A stretch of DNA of 64,000 nucleotides from Pseudonocardia nematodicida (GCF_040105385.1 NZ_JBEDNQ010000002.1:310001-374000), one strand, 5' to 3'; shown: positions 32,762 to 41,706, counted from the stretch's first letter. The notes: generated by a model from the sequence alone, not told the origin. Made by a program: numbers and translations.

Positions 32762-33601
32762 GTGAGTTCCACCGTCCGCCGCGCCGCTGTCCTCGGGTCG
32801 CCGATCGCGCACTCGCTGTCCCCCACTCTGCACAACGCGGCCTATACCGCGCTCGGGCTGGACGGCTGGCACTACGACCGGTTCGACGTCGACGAGGCCG
32901 GCCTGGCCGGGTTCGTCGCCGCGATGGGCGCGGAGTGGGCCGGGCTGTCGCTGACGATGCCGCTCAAGCGGGTCCTGCTCGACGTCGCCGACCACGTCGA
33001 CCCGGTCGCCGCCGCGATCGGCGCCGGGAACACGCTGGTGTGCACCGAGATCGGCCGTACCGCGTTCAACACCGACGTGACCGGCATCGTCGAGTCGCTG
33101 CGGGCCGCGGGGGCGCACCCCGGCCGGGCGGTCGTGCTGGGGGCGGGCGGGACGGCGCAGGCCGCCCTCGCCGCGCTGGCCGCGATGGACGTCGACCGGG
33201 TCGAGGTACTGGTGCGCGACGCCGGCCGGGCCGGTGAGCTCCGCGCCACCGCCGACCGCCTCGGCACCGAACCCGAGGTGCTGGAGGTGCTCGACGACCC
33301 GACGGCGGCGGCCCGGCTGATCGACGGCGCGGACGTCGTCGTCTCCACGCTGCCGGCCGGGGCCGCCGACCCGCTGGCCGGTGCGCGGTGGCGGCCGGGC
33401 ACCGTGCTGCTGGACGCGATCTACGCACCCTGGCCGACGGTGCTGGCCGGTGGGGCGGCCGCCGCCGGAGCGACGATCGTCTCCGGGCTGGAGATGCTGC
33501 TGCAGCAGGCCGTCGCCCAGGTCGAGCTGATGACCGGGCGCCCCGGCCCGGTCGAGGAGATGCGGCGCGCCCTGGACGCCGCGGTGCTCGCCCGCAGCTG
33601 A
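32762..33601 (+). CDS. aroE: Shikimate dehydrogenase
   Basis: A 279-residue enzyme reducing 3-dehydroshikimate to shikimate in aromatic amino acid synthesis. AVLGSPIAHSLSPTLHNAAY holds the shikimate-binding Ser residues, LSLTMPLK the catalytic Lys, GAGNTLV and FNTDVTG the catalytic Asp, and VVLGAGGTAQAALAAL the NADP-binding glycine motif. SGLEMLLQQAVAQVELMTGR is the C-terminal family block. GTG 32762 has a CATACT hexamer 6 nt upstream, again compatible with a leaderless start. The aro cluster is not nearby; actinobacteria often carry several AroE paralogues, so quinate or related substrates are possible. Confidence 0.88.
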   Translation: MSSTVRRAAVLGSPIAHSLSPTLHNAAYTALGLDGWHYDRFDVDEAGLAGFVAAMGAEWAGLSLTMPLKRVLLDVADHVDPVAAAIGAGNTLVCTEIGRTAFNTDVTGIVESLRAAGAHPGRAVVLGAGGTAQAALAALAAMDVDRVEVLVRDAGRAGELRATADRLGTEPEVLEVLDDPTAAARLIDGADVVVSTLPAGAADPLAGARWRPGTVLLDAIYAPWPTVLAGGAAAAGATIVSGLEMLLQQAVAQVELMTGRPGPVEEMRRALDAAVLARS

Positions 33602-33608
33602 GCCACGG

Positions 33609-33666
33609 CCGAGCGGCACAAGCCGTATCCGGGGCGGTCGCCGTCGCACACGGCACGTGCCACTCG
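33609..33666. repeat. REP-like inverted repeat (family B, copy 1)
   Basis: Left arm CGAGCGGCACAAGCCGTATC (33610-33629) pairs with 33647-33666, whose reverse complement is CGAGTGGCACGTGCCGTGTG (15 of 20 identical). The same half-site, CGAGYGGCAC, recurs at 44585 with its own partner. It fills the gap between aroE and the next gene. Confidence 0.55.
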
Positions 33667-33695
33667 ACGGGCGGCCGACGCGCCCGGGGACGACC

Positions 33696-34073
33696 ATGAC
33701 GGGCGTGGAGGACAAGACCTGCGCGGTCTGCGGACGGCGCATCACCTGGCGCCGGAAGTGGGCCGACGACTGGGAGCACGTCCGCTACTGCTCGGCGGGC
33801 TGCCGGCGCCGCGGCGTCCGCACGGTCGACACCGCGCTGGAGGAGGCGATCGTCGACCTGCTCGACCACCACCGGAAGGCCGGCGCGACGATCTGCCCGT
33901 CCGACGCGGCGCGCGCGGTCGACGCCGAGGGATGGCGCGACCTGATGGAACCCGCCCGGATGGCGGCCCGCCGGCTCGTCGACGCCGGCCGGGTGGAGAT
34001 CGTCCAGAAGGGCGCGGTCGTCGACCCGTCGACGGCCAAGGGGCCCATCCGGATCCGCCGCATGCCAGGGTGA
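33696..34073 (+). CDS. DUF2256-DUF3253 fusion protein
   Basis: A 125-residue protein. Residues 5-40 form the small zinc-binding DUF2256: CAVCGRRITWRRKWADDWEH then VRYCSAGCRR, with four cysteines as ligands. Residues 45-122 form DUF3253 (LEEAIVDLLDHHRKAGATIC, SDAARAV, MAARRLVDAGRVEIVQKGA), a winged-helix-like domain. Both families often sit next to cryptochrome/photolyase or lipid genes elsewhere, but nothing of that kind is here. The stop overlaps the next GTG (GTGA, 34070-34073), so it is coupled to the methyltransferase. Confidence 0.85.
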   Translation: MTGVEDKTCAVCGRRITWRRKWADDWEHVRYCSAGCRRRGVRTVDTALEEAIVDLLDHHRKAGATICPSDAARAVDAEGWRDLMEPARMAARRLVDAGRVEIVQKGAVVDPSTAKGPIRIRRMPG

Positions 34074-34876
34074 TCGGCGTGCCACACGATACCTACACGC
34101 ACGGCCACCCCGAGGTCGTCGTCCGCTCGCACGCCGCCCGCACCGCCGAGAACTCCTGCGGCTACCTGCTCCCGCACCTGTCCCCCGGTACGTCGCTGCT
34201 CGACGTCGGGTGCGGGCCGGGCAGCATCACCGTCGACCTGGCAGCCCGGGTGGCACCGGGCCGGGTGCGCGGTGTCGAGCTCGTCGACGAACCGCTCGAG
34301 CAGGCCCGCGCGACGGCCGCCGAGCGCCGCGTCGACGCCGAGTTCGCCAGCGACGACGCCTACGCACTGTCCGAACCGGACGGCAGCTGGGACGTCGTGC
34401 ACGCCCACCAGGTCCTGCAGCACCTGTCCGACCCGGTCGCCGCGCTGAGCGAGATGCGCCGGGTCACCGCGCCCGGCGGGCTGGTCGCCGTCCGCGACGC
34501 CGACTACGCCGGGTTCCACTGGTGGCCGCACGACCCGCGGCTGGACCGCTGGCTGGAGCTCTACCGGGCCGTCGCCCGGGGCAACGACGCCGAGCCGGAC
34601 GCCGGACGGCGGCTGCTCGGCTGGGCGCACGCGGCCGGGTTCACCGACGTGACGCCGTCGGCGTCGATCTGGTGCTACGCCACGCCGGAGGCACGCGAGG
34701 CCTGGGGCGGGATGTGGGCGGACCGGATCCACACCGGCGTCGGCCGGATGGCGATCGAACGCGGGCTCGCCGAACCGTCCGAACTGGACGCGATCTCGGC
34801 GGCCTGGCGGGAGTGGACGGCGCACCCGGACGGCTGGTTCGTCGTCCCGCACGGCGAGCTGCTCGGCCGCGTCTGA
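34070..34876 (+). CDS. SAM-dependent methyltransferase (UbiE-like)
   Basis: A 268-residue class I methyltransferase. DTYTHGHPEVVVRSHAARTA is followed by motif I LLDVGCGPGSITVDLA, the acidic loop GVELVDEP, and motif II SWDVVHAHQVLQHLSDPVAA; ADYAGFHWWPHDPRLDRWLE is the lid region of this subgroup. The acceptor is unknown. GTG 34070 is taken because of the overlap with the upstream stop; GTG 34079 gives VPHDTYTHGH, closer to relatives, and may be the real start. Confidence 0.87.
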   Translation: MIGVPHDTYTHGHPEVVVRSHAARTAENSCGYLLPHLSPGTSLLDVGCGPGSITVDLAARVAPGRVRGVELVDEPLEQARATAAERRVDAEFASDDAYALSEPDGSWDVVHAHQVLQHLSDPVAALSEMRRVTAPGGLVAVRDADYAGFHWWPHDPRLDRWLELYRAVARGNDAEPDAGRRLLGWAHAAGFTDVTPSASIWCYATPEAREAWGGMWADRIHTGVGRMAIERGLAEPSELDAISAAWREWTAHPDGWFVVPHGELLGRV

Positions 34877-34975
34877 TCTCCGCGGTCCCGGTGAGTGATT
34901 CGCCCCGTTCCGTCGTGCTCGTCCTCCTGGCCTGGTAGGAAACACCCGCAAGGGGGCACACGGGAGGGGCGGGGC

Positions 34976-36751
34976 ATGAGCGGGGGCGACCTGCCGGTCG
35001 GTGCGGAGTTCGGCGACTTCGAGATCCGGGGGCGGCTCGGGGCGGGCGGGATGGGCGTGGTGTTCCGCGCCTACGACAACCGGCACGGCGGTGAGGTCGC
35101 GCTGAAGGTGCTGCCCGCGCACCTGGCGACCGACCGGGTCACCGTCGAGCGGTTCCGCCGGGAGGCCCGCGCCGCGTTCGAGCTGCGCGACCCGCACGTC
35201 GTGCCGGTGCACGGCTACGGCGAGGTCGACGGCCGGCTGTACCTGTCGATGCGGCTGATCGACGGCGAGGACCTGGCCCGGCTGCTGGCGCGCAAGGCCC
35301 CGCTGCCACCGCGCCGCGCCGCAGGCATCGTCCGGCAGGCCGCGCACGCGCTGGACGCCGCGCACGCCGCCGGGATGGTGCACCGGGACGTGAAGCCGGC
35401 GAACCTGCTGGTCGTCGAGCCGCGCGACGACTTCACCTACCTCGTCGACTTCGGCATCGCCCGCGCCGTCGGCCCGGACCCGGACACCGCGCTCACCGCG
35501 ACCGGGGCGACCGTCGGCACGCTGGGCTACCTCGCCCCGGAGCGGCTGACGGACACACTCGGCCCGGTCGACGGCCGCGCCGACGTCTACTCGCTGGCCT
35601 GCGTACTCGTCGAGATGCTGACCGGGCGGCCGCCGTTCGTGGGCTCGGACCCCGCCGTCGTGCTGTCGGCGCACCTGATGAGCCCACCGCCACGGATCAC
35701 CGAGCTGGCGCCGGGACTGGACCCGGCCTGGGACACGGTGGTGGCCCGCGGGATGGCCAAGTCGCCGGACGAGCGGTTCGCCCATGCCGGGGAGCTCGCC
35801 GCGGCGGCCGCCCGGGCGGCCGGCGTCTCGGGCGGGACGGCGGTCGCGGGCGGGTCCGGGGTTCCCGGGGACGGCGCGGACGGTGCGCACGGCAGCGGCG
35901 GCGGAACGGCAGCCGGCGCCCCGGCCGCGACGCCGGGCGGCGCCGGCTCGGACGGCGGGGCGTGGAGCGGCGCCGGATCGGGCGGCGGTGCGGTGTCGGG
36001 CGGCGCTGGAGCCGTCCGCGCACCGGCCGGCAGCGCACCGGCCAGCGGTGGATCGGTACCCGGCGCACCCCCGCCGACCCTCCAGGGCCCGGGACACGGC
36101 GAGCGCCCACCGACCTGGATCCTGCCGCAGAACGACCACGACTCCGCCGGGTACGCCCCGGCCCACTCCGGAGGTCCGTCCCGCGGCCGTGGCCTCGCCA
36201 TCGTGATCGGCGCGGTGGCGGTGGCCGCCGCCGTACTCGTCGGCGTCGTGTGGGCGGTCGTCCCCGCGCGGGGAACCGGGCCGGACACCGTCGCCGTCCC
36301 GACCATCACCGAGACCCCGTCCCCCGACACCCCGGGGCCGCTGCAGCCGGCAGGCACCGGGGAGGACGACCCCGCTCCGACGACGGCCCCCACCCCGGCG
36401 TTCGATCCGATGGAGGGCGACGGCGACCTCGGGCTCGACCGCCCCGTCACCCGGCTGGCCTGCACGAACACCGACGTCGTGATCGTCGGAGCCGGCGTCG
36501 ACCCGGCCCGCTACCCGCAGGACGTCCAGGAGCACATCGACTCCCACCCCGGCTCGAACTACCTGCGCGCGCTGGGCAGCTGCACCTCGTTCCGGCCGCG
36601 CACCCCGACCGGCGAGCTGATCTACGTCGTCTACCTGGGCCCGTTCACCGACCGCGGGCGGGCGTGCGAGGCGCTCCGGCAGGCCGGCGGCGACTCCTAC
36701 ATCCAGCCGCTCGGTACCGCGCCGCTCTCTCCGGGCGGCCCCGGCTGCTGA
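34976..36751 (+). CDS. Transmembrane Ser/Thr protein kinase 1 (PknB family)
   Basis: A 591-residue receptor-like kinase. The catalytic domain (8-265) has the glycine loop GAGGMGVVFRAYD, Lys44 in EVALKVL, HRDVKPAN (His136-Asp138), DFG (158-160) and the activation loop GATVGTLGYLAPERL with phosphorylatable Thr. A Gly/Ala-rich juxtamembrane linker (275-400) precedes one transmembrane helix (about 406-429). The extracellular part has no PASTA repeats. It ends in a compact two-cysteine domain (TRLACTNTDVVIVGAGVDPA, LIYVVYLGPFTDRGRACEAL) that resembles an SPOR-like fold. ATG 34976 has GGGAGG upstream. Confidence 0.9.
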   Translation: MSGGDLPVGAEFGDFEIRGRLGAGGMGVVFRAYDNRHGGEVALKVLPAHLATDRVTVERFRREARAAFELRDPHVVPVHGYGEVDGRLYLSMRLIDGEDLARLLARKAPLPPRRAAGIVRQAAHALDAAHAAGMVHRDVKPANLLVVEPRDDFTYLVDFGIARAVGPDPDTALTATGATVGTLGYLAPERLTDTLGPVDGRADVYSLACVLVEMLTGRPPFVGSDPAVVLSAHLMSPPPRITELAPGLDPAWDTVVARGMAKSPDERFAHAGELAAAAARAAGVSGGTAVAGGSGVPGDGADGAHGSGGGTAAGAPAATPGGAGSDGGAWSGAGSGGGAVSGGAGAVRAPAGSAPASGGSVPGAPPPTLQGPGHGERPPTWILPQNDHDSAGYAPAHSGGPSRGRGLAIVIGAVAVAAAVLVGVVWAVVPARGTGPDTVAVPTITETPSPDTPGPLQPAGTGEDDPAPTTAPTPAFDPMEGDGDLGLDRPVTRLACTNTDVVIVGAGVDPARYPQDVQEHIDSHPGSNYLRALGSCTSFRPRTPTGELIYVVYLGPFTDRGRACEALRQAGGDSYIQPLGTAPLSPGGPGC

Positions 36752-36808
36752 GGGGTACACCGGCGTCGTCGCCGGAAGATCGAACTACTCGCACGTACCC
36801 GTCGGCGG
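36745..36808. repeat. Bidirectional inverted repeat between convergent genes (family C)
   Basis: CTGCTGAGGGGTAC (36745-36758) pairs with GTACCCGTCGGCGG (36795-36808) at 11 of 14 positions, and an inner hairpin CCGGCG-TCGT-CGCCGG (36760-36775) sits inside. The block GAGGGGTACAC is shared with the perfect repeat at 61220-61269. It spans the kinase stop codon and ends just before the convergent methyltransferase stop, so it may terminate both. Confidence 0.45.
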
Positions 36809-36809
36809 C

Positions 36810-37409
36810 TCACTCCCGGCGGTGCAGGACGACCGCGTAGTCGCCGCCGGTGTAGGGGTCGCGGTGCCAGGTGGCCCAGCGGCGGAGCGGGACCAGGCCG
36901 GCGACGTCGCACCAGGTGTCGTAGTCGTCGAGGGCGGGCCAGCCGGGCCGCAGCGCGAACCCGGAGACCAGCAGCCCTCCCGGACGCAGGTGCCGGGCGC
37001 ACCCGGTGATCACGCCGGCTCGGTCGGTCGCGTACGGGATCACGTTGCCCGCCAGCACGACGACGTCGAACCGGTCCGGCAGGTCGAGCTCCTCCAGCCC
37101 GGCGAGCTCCCAGCGCAGTCCGGGCGCCTTGGCCCGGGCCGCGGCGAGCATGTCGGGGTCCGGGTCGGCACCGACCACCTCGACGCCCCGCCGGGCCAGC
37201 TCGATCCCGACCCGCCCGGTGCCGCAGCCGCCGTCGAGCACGGCGCGGCCGGCCCCGTCCAGCTCGGAGAGGAGCGCCGAGACCAGGTCGGCCTCGCCGT
37301 GCGGGTTGTGACCGGCCTCGGCCATCGCTGCCCAGCGTGCGTCGTAGTCGTCGAGGTCGGTGCGGCCGCGCCAGGCGGCCCAGTCGTCGGGAAGATGATC
37401 GTCCGGCAC
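36810..37409 (-). CDS. SAM-dependent methyltransferase
   Basis: A 199-residue class I methyltransferase. Motif I is AVLDGGCGTGRVGIELARRG, followed by VVGADPDPDMLAAARAKAPG, DRFDVVVLAGNVIPYATDRA and the late strand GLLVSGFALRPG. Length and layout match small Methyltransf_25/11 proteins with unknown acceptors. GTG 37409 is chosen because it removes a poorly conserved 21-residue extension and has a TAGTCT -10-like hexamer 7 nt upstream (minus strand). Confidence 0.85.
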   Translation of the reverse strand: MPDDHLPDDWAAWRGRTDLDDYDARWAAMAEAGHNPHGEADLVSALLSELDGAGRAVLDGGCGTGRVGIELARRGVEVVGADPDPDMLAAARAKAPGLRWELAGLEELDLPDRFDVVVLAGNVIPYATDRAGVITGCARHLRPGGLLVSGFALRPGWPALDDYDTWCDVAGLVPLRRWATWHRDPYTGGDYAVVLHRRE

Positions 37410-37416
37410 GCCGGTG

Positions 37417-37422
37417 AGACTA
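37417..37422 (-). promoter_or_regulatory. -10-like element for a leaderless start
   Basis: On the minus strand TAGTCT lies 7 nt before the GTG at 37409. Confidence 0.45.
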
Positions 37423-37434
37423 GGTCTCCCGCCG

Positions 37435-39075
37435 CTAACGCTGCAGCCAGGTGGAGGCGAAGAACATCTCACGGGTCACGTAGCGGTCGACCCCGTGCAC
37501 CGCCGGATCGGTGATCGTCGACAGGTAGCTGCGGCTGAACCACATGTGCGACAGGTCCTCCGCGGCAACGAGCTCCACGTCTTGATAAGCCCGCACCCGT
37601 TCCCCCTCGTCCGCGGTGGACTCGGCGAGGTCGAGCAGCTCGTCCACCCGCGGGTTGGCGTAGTTGCCGAAGTTGGTGTTGCCCTCGCTGTGCAGCAGTC
37701 GCTGCACCGCGGGGTACGGGTTGTCGAACGGGCCCACCCACTGAGCCAGCTGGAAGTCCCGGCTCTGGGCGACCGCGGACGAGTACTGCGCCAGGTCGAA
37801 GAACTCGACCTCGACCGTCACCCCGACCGCGGCGAGCTGGGCCTGCACGAACTCGGCGAACGGCACCCGGTTCTGGGTGGTCACGAAGCGGAAGTCCGGA
37901 TCACCACCCTCTGCCCGGTACTCCTCGACCAGCGCCCGGGCCCGGTCCGCGTCGAACTCCGGCCACGCCTGCGCCGCCTCGGGGTTCGAGTGCGGGGTGT
38001 CCGGGCTGAACATCGTGACCGCCCGCGACATGTGTCCGCGGTACTCCGCCACGGCGAGCGCGTCGAGGTCGATCGCCCGGATGAAGGCCTCGCGCATCCG
38101 CCTGTCGTCGAACGGCGCCCGGTCGTGGTTGAAGTACAGGTACTCACCCCCGCTCCCGGGGCCGTAGTACACCCGCAGGCCGGGGTCGTCGACCGACCGG
38201 ACGAGTTCCTGGTTGTAGGCGGCGAACGACACGTCGACGTCGCCGTTGGCGATCGAGCTCTGCCGGGTCTCGGTGTCGGTCAGCGGGCGGAACTCCAGGC
38301 CGTCGAGGTGCGGGAGCCCCTCCTGCCAGTAGTCGTCGTTCCGCTCGACGACCACCCGGGTCCCGGGCCGCCACTCCACGAACCGGAACGGTCCCGCGCC
38401 CACCGGCCGGCGGGCCACGTCGGCGTCGGGACGGGCGAGCTCGGCCGGCGAGATGATCACGCCGAGCGTGCCCGAGTTGAAGGTCTGGGCGAAGGCCACC
38501 GGGAAGTCGCCCAGCGGCGCGGCGAGGGTGAACTCGACGCGCAACGGGTCGACCGCGCGCATCCCGGCGATCTGCCGGGCGAAGCGGTTCGCCGGCGACG
38601 AGCCGACGTCGATGTGCCGCTGGGTGTTGACGACGACCGCCTCCGCGTCCAGCGGCGTGCCGTCGTGGAAGCGGACCCCCTCGCGGAGGGTGAGCAGCCA
38701 GGTCGTGCCGCCGTCCGGGGACTCCATCCCCTCCGCGAGATAGGGCTGGACCTCGCCGTCGGCGTCGAAGCGCATCAGCGAGTCGTAGATCGCGGTGGCG
38801 ACCATGTTCGAGTTCTGGACGGTCGGATCGAACCCGACGACGTCGCGGTCCATGGCCAGCACGAGCGTGCCACCGGCGGTCGGTGCCCCCTCCGAGCCGG
38901 CCGGCGCGCCGTAGGGGTCACGCGCGTCGACCGGAGCGGCGTCCCCGGGCTCGACGGCCACCTGGCCACACGCGGCGAGTACCGCCACGGCGACGCAGGC
39001 GACCGCGACCCGGACGGCAGCGCTGATCCGGACGGCAGGGCTGGTCCGGACGGCAGGGCTGGGGAACGACCGCAT
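37435..39075 (-). CDS. Oligopeptide-type ABC transporter substrate-binding lipoprotein
   Basis: A 546-residue SBP_bac_5 protein. A signal peptide ends in the lipobox LAAC with Cys36 as the lipidated residue. The mature protein has LVLAMDRDVVGFDPTVQNSN, then YLAEGMESPDGGTTWLLTLR, and RFHDGTPLDAEAVVVN, the cluster 5 signature region, with the late FFASTWLQR end. It would capture a peptide or other bulky solute outside the membrane. No permease or ATPase gene is adjacent, so it is an orphan component. ATG 39075 has GAGGTG upstream. It is divergent from the tandem CoA-transferase across 111 bp with an AT-rich dyad, so shared control is likely. Confidence 0.9.
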   Translation of the reverse strand: MRSFPSPAVRTSPAVRISAAVRVAVACVAVAVLAACGQVAVEPGDAAPVDARDPYGAPAGSEGAPTAGGTLVLAMDRDVVGFDPTVQNSNMVATAIYDSLMRFDADGEVQPYLAEGMESPDGGTTWLLTLREGVRFHDGTPLDAEAVVVNTQRHIDVGSSPANRFARQIAGMRAVDPLRVEFTLAAPLGDFPVAFAQTFNSGTLGVIISPAELARPDADVARRPVGAGPFRFVEWRPGTRVVVERNDDYWQEGLPHLDGLEFRPLTDTETRQSSIANGDVDVSFAAYNQELVRSVDDPGLRVYYGPGSGGEYLYFNHDRAPFDDRRMREAFIRAIDLDALAVAEYRGHMSRAVTMFSPDTPHSNPEAAQAWPEFDADRARALVEEYRAEGGDPDFRFVTTQNRVPFAEFVQAQLAAVGVTVEVEFFDLAQYSSAVAQSRDFQLAQWVGPFDNPYPAVQRLLHSEGNTNFGNYANPRVDELLDLAESTADEGERVRAYQDVELVAAEDLSHMWFSRSYLSTITDPAVHGVDRYVTREMFFASTWLQR

Positions 39076-39134
39076 GCAACACCTCGCTGTGTCGACGACC
39101 GACAACGACGCTAGAGACCGCGGCCCGGATGAGC

Positions 39135-39171
39135 AACAATGTTGTTAACAATCTCGTTCGCAATGTAGCGA
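39135..39171. promoter_or_regulatory. AT-rich operator between the binding protein and CoA transferase genes
   Basis: AACAA-TG-TTGTT (39135-39146) overlaps TTGTTAACAA (39142-39151), giving three alternating AACAAT/GTTGTT half-sites in 18 bp in an otherwise GC-rich region. TTGTTA (39142-39147) and TAGCGA (39166-39171), 18 bp apart, could be the CoA-transferase promoter, with GGGAGGA at 39177-39183 as ribosome binding site. A related GCAACAA motif occurs upstream of the maleate-isomerase-like gene. Confidence 0.6.
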
Positions 39172-39186
39172 CGCACGGGAGGACAG

Positions 39187-41706
39187 ATGGCTCCGCTCGC
39201 GGGATACCGGGTACTCGATCTGACCGACGAGCGGGGGCTCGCCGCCGGGCGGCTGCTCGCCGACCTCGGTGCCGACGTGGTCCTCGTCGAACCGCCCGGA
39301 GGCTCCCCCGCCCGCCGGTTCCCGCCGCTCGTCGACGGCGCCGGTTCGGCCTACTGGGAGGCGTTCGCGGCCGGCCGGCGGGGAGTCGTCGCCGATCCGG
39401 ACACCCCGCAGGGCCGGGACCTGGTGCGCGAGCTGGCGCTCCGCAGCGATGTCCTGCTGACGACGTCGCCGCCGGCGGAGCTGCGTCGCCGCGGGCTGGA
39501 TGCGGAGACGCTGCTCGCCGCCCGTCCCGGCCTCGTCCACGTGCACCTCAGCGCCTTCGGGGCGGACGGGCCCAAGGCCGGGTACCGGGACAGCGACCTG
39601 GTGGTGTGGGCGGCGAGCGGGCCGCTGGACCCGCACCGCGACGAGGACCGCCCGCCGGTGCGGATCAGCTCGTCGCAGGCGTTCCTGCACGCCGGGGCGG
39701 ACGCCGCGGCCGCAGCGCTGCTCGCCCTGCGGCACCGGGCCGGCACCGGACGTGGCCAGGCGGTGGAGGTGTCCGCCCAGACCTCGCTGGGCCTGGCCAC
39801 GATCGGGGTCTGCCTGTCGCACGCCGCGGGCGACGACTCGGTGTCGATGTGGCAGTCCAGCTCGACGCGACGCCTCGATCTCAGCGGCAGCGGCTCGGCG
39901 ACCTCGCCGCGCCGCAAGAAGTGGGCCTGCCGCGACGGCATGGTCGAGATGCACCTCGGGATGGGCCCGGCCACCGGACGGTTCGCCAACGCCCTGGTCG
40001 GCTGGCTGCACTCGAGCGGGGTGCTGGACGACGAGGCCGCCGCGCTGGACTGGCGGGAGATCCCCCGGTTGATGTCCGACGGCGTGATCGACGATGACGA
40101 CGTGGAGAAGGTGCGCGCCGCCGTGGCCGCCGGGCTCGCCACCCGGACGAAGGCCGAGATCGCCGCGGCGGCCGTGACCCACCGGGTGCTCGCCGCGGGC
40201 ATCCACGACCTCACCGACATCGCCGCGTCGCCCCAGCTGCAGGCACGCGGGTTCTGGGTGGAGCTCGGCTCCGGCGAACGCCGGATCCGGCTGCCCGGTC
40301 CGTTCGCGGCACTCGGCGAGGACGCGTTCACCCACCTGCGGCCGGCGCCGACGTGCGGCGAGCACACCGGAGCCGTCCGCGAGGAGTGGCGCGCGGACCC
40401 GGCCGCGAACCGGTCCGCGGGGCCGGCACCACGGACCACGCCCCGGCAGGACCCGTGGTCCGCCGTCGCCCCCGCCGGCGCGCCGGCCGACGGAGGACCA
40501 CTGGCAGGCCTGCGGGTGCTCGACCTGTCCTGGGTGGTCGCCGGCCCGATGATCGGCCGGGCACTGGCCGACTGCGGCGCCACGGTGGTGCGCGTCGAGT
40601 CGGGCGGGCGGATCGAGACAGCCCGTGCCATGGGCCCCTACTACGGTGGCCGGGAGGGGGTGGAACGGTCCGTGGTCTACGGCAACTGCAACGCCGGCAA
40701 GCTGGGGATCTCCCTCGACCTCGGCACCGCGGAGGCCCGCGAGATCGTGCGCGAGCTCGCCGCGCAGGCCGACGTCGTCATCGAGTCCTTCTCCCCCGGC
40801 ACCCTCGACAGATGGGGGCTGGGCCCCGACACGCTGCGGGCGGCGAACCCCGCACTGGTCGTGCTGAGCACCTCGATCGCGGGGCAGACCGGGCCGCTGT
40901 CGCGGACCGCCGGGTACGGCAACATCGGCGCCTCGCTCGCCGGCTACGTCCACCTGACCGGTTGGCCGGACCTGCCGCCACTCGGGCCGTTCGGTCCCTA
41001 CACCGACTTCGTCGCCCCCCGGATCTCGCTCGTCGCGCTGCTGGCGGTGCTCGACGAGCGGGCACGGACCGGGCGCGGGCGCTACATCGACGTCAGCCAG
41101 GTGGAGGCCGGGGTCTGGTTCCTCTCGGCCGAGCTGGTCGCCCACGACCGTACCGGCGAGGTCCCGGGCCGACGCGGCAACCGCGACCCGGGGATGGCAC
41201 CGCACGGCGTCTACCCGTGCCTGCCCGAGGACGGCGAGCGGCGCTACGTGGCCGTCGCCGTCCGCGACGACGCCGAGTGGGCGTCGCTCGTCGCACTCCT
41301 CGACCGCCCCGACCTCACCGATCCGGGGTTGCGCACGTTGCCCGCCCGGCTGTCCCGCCACGACGAGCTCGACGTGGCACTCTCGGCCTGGACCTGCGCC
41401 CGCACCGCGGCCGAGGCCGAGCGCGCCCTGCAGGAGGCCGGGGTCGCGGCGCACGTGTCGGCGTCGAGCCGCGACCTCGCCCACGATCCGCAGCTCGCCC
41501 ATCTCGGCCACCACGTCCGGCTCCCCCACCCGGAGCTGGGCGAGGTCGTCGTCGAGGGGCCGCGGTGGCGGTTCTCGAGCTGCCCCGCGGGGGTCCGGCG
41601 GGCCGCTCCGGTACTCGGTCAGGACACCGACACCGTGCTGGGCACGCTGCTCGGCTACCCGCCGGAACGGATCGCGGCGCTGCACGACGCGGGGGTGCTG
41701 CGGTGA
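39187..41706 (+). CDS. Tandem CaiB/BaiF-type (family III) CoA transferase
   Basis: An 839-residue protein made of two class III CoA-transferase halves: 1-390 begins with LAGYRVLDLTDERGLAAGRL, and 437-839 begins with LAGLRVLDLSWVVAGPMIGR. Each half has the GADVV/GATVVRVE loop and the TGRGQ/TGRGRYIDVS helix region. Aspartates at the expected catalytic place are Asp172 (FLHAGAD) and Asp607 (PYTD). The second half is closer to the consensus, including GYGNIGASLAGYVHLTGWPD. Such fusions act as one subunit carrying both interlocked units and move CoA between carboxylic acids. It is followed by a coupled TIGR03084 gene. The acid substrate is unknown. Confidence 0.87.
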   Translation: MAPLAGYRVLDLTDERGLAAGRLLADLGADVVLVEPPGGSPARRFPPLVDGAGSAYWEAFAAGRRGVVADPDTPQGRDLVRELALRSDVLLTTSPPAELRRRGLDAETLLAARPGLVHVHLSAFGADGPKAGYRDSDLVVWAASGPLDPHRDEDRPPVRISSSQAFLHAGADAAAAALLALRHRAGTGRGQAVEVSAQTSLGLATIGVCLSHAAGDDSVSMWQSSSTRRLDLSGSGSATSPRRKKWACRDGMVEMHLGMGPATGRFANALVGWLHSSGVLDDEAAALDWREIPRLMSDGVIDDDDVEKVRAAVAAGLATRTKAEIAAAAVTHRVLAAGIHDLTDIAASPQLQARGFWVELGSGERRIRLPGPFAALGEDAFTHLRPAPTCGEHTGAVREEWRADPAANRSAGPAPRTTPRQDPWSAVAPAGAPADGGPLAGLRVLDLSWVVAGPMIGRALADCGATVVRVESGGRIETARAMGPYYGGREGVERSVVYGNCNAGKLGISLDLGTAEAREIVRELAAQADVVIESFSPGTLDRWGLGPDTLRAANPALVVLSTSIAGQTGPLSRTAGYGNIGASLAGYVHLTGWPDLPPLGPFGPYTDFVAPRISLVALLAVLDERARTGRGRYIDVSQVEAGVWFLSAELVAHDRTGEVPGRRGNRDPGMAPHGVYPCLPEDGERRYVAVAVRDDAEWASLVALLDRPDLTDPGLRTLPARLSRHDELDVALSAWTCARTAAEAERALQEAGVAAHVSASSRDLAHDPQLAHLGHHVRLPHPELGEVVVEGPRWRFSSCPAGVRRAAPVLGQDTDTVLGTLLGYPPERIAALHDAGVLR

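Noticed and set aside
33785..36760. 991-codon minus-strand frame opposite the methyltransferase and kinase 1
   Set aside because: Both plus-strand genes have clear catalytic motifs; the antisense frame has none.
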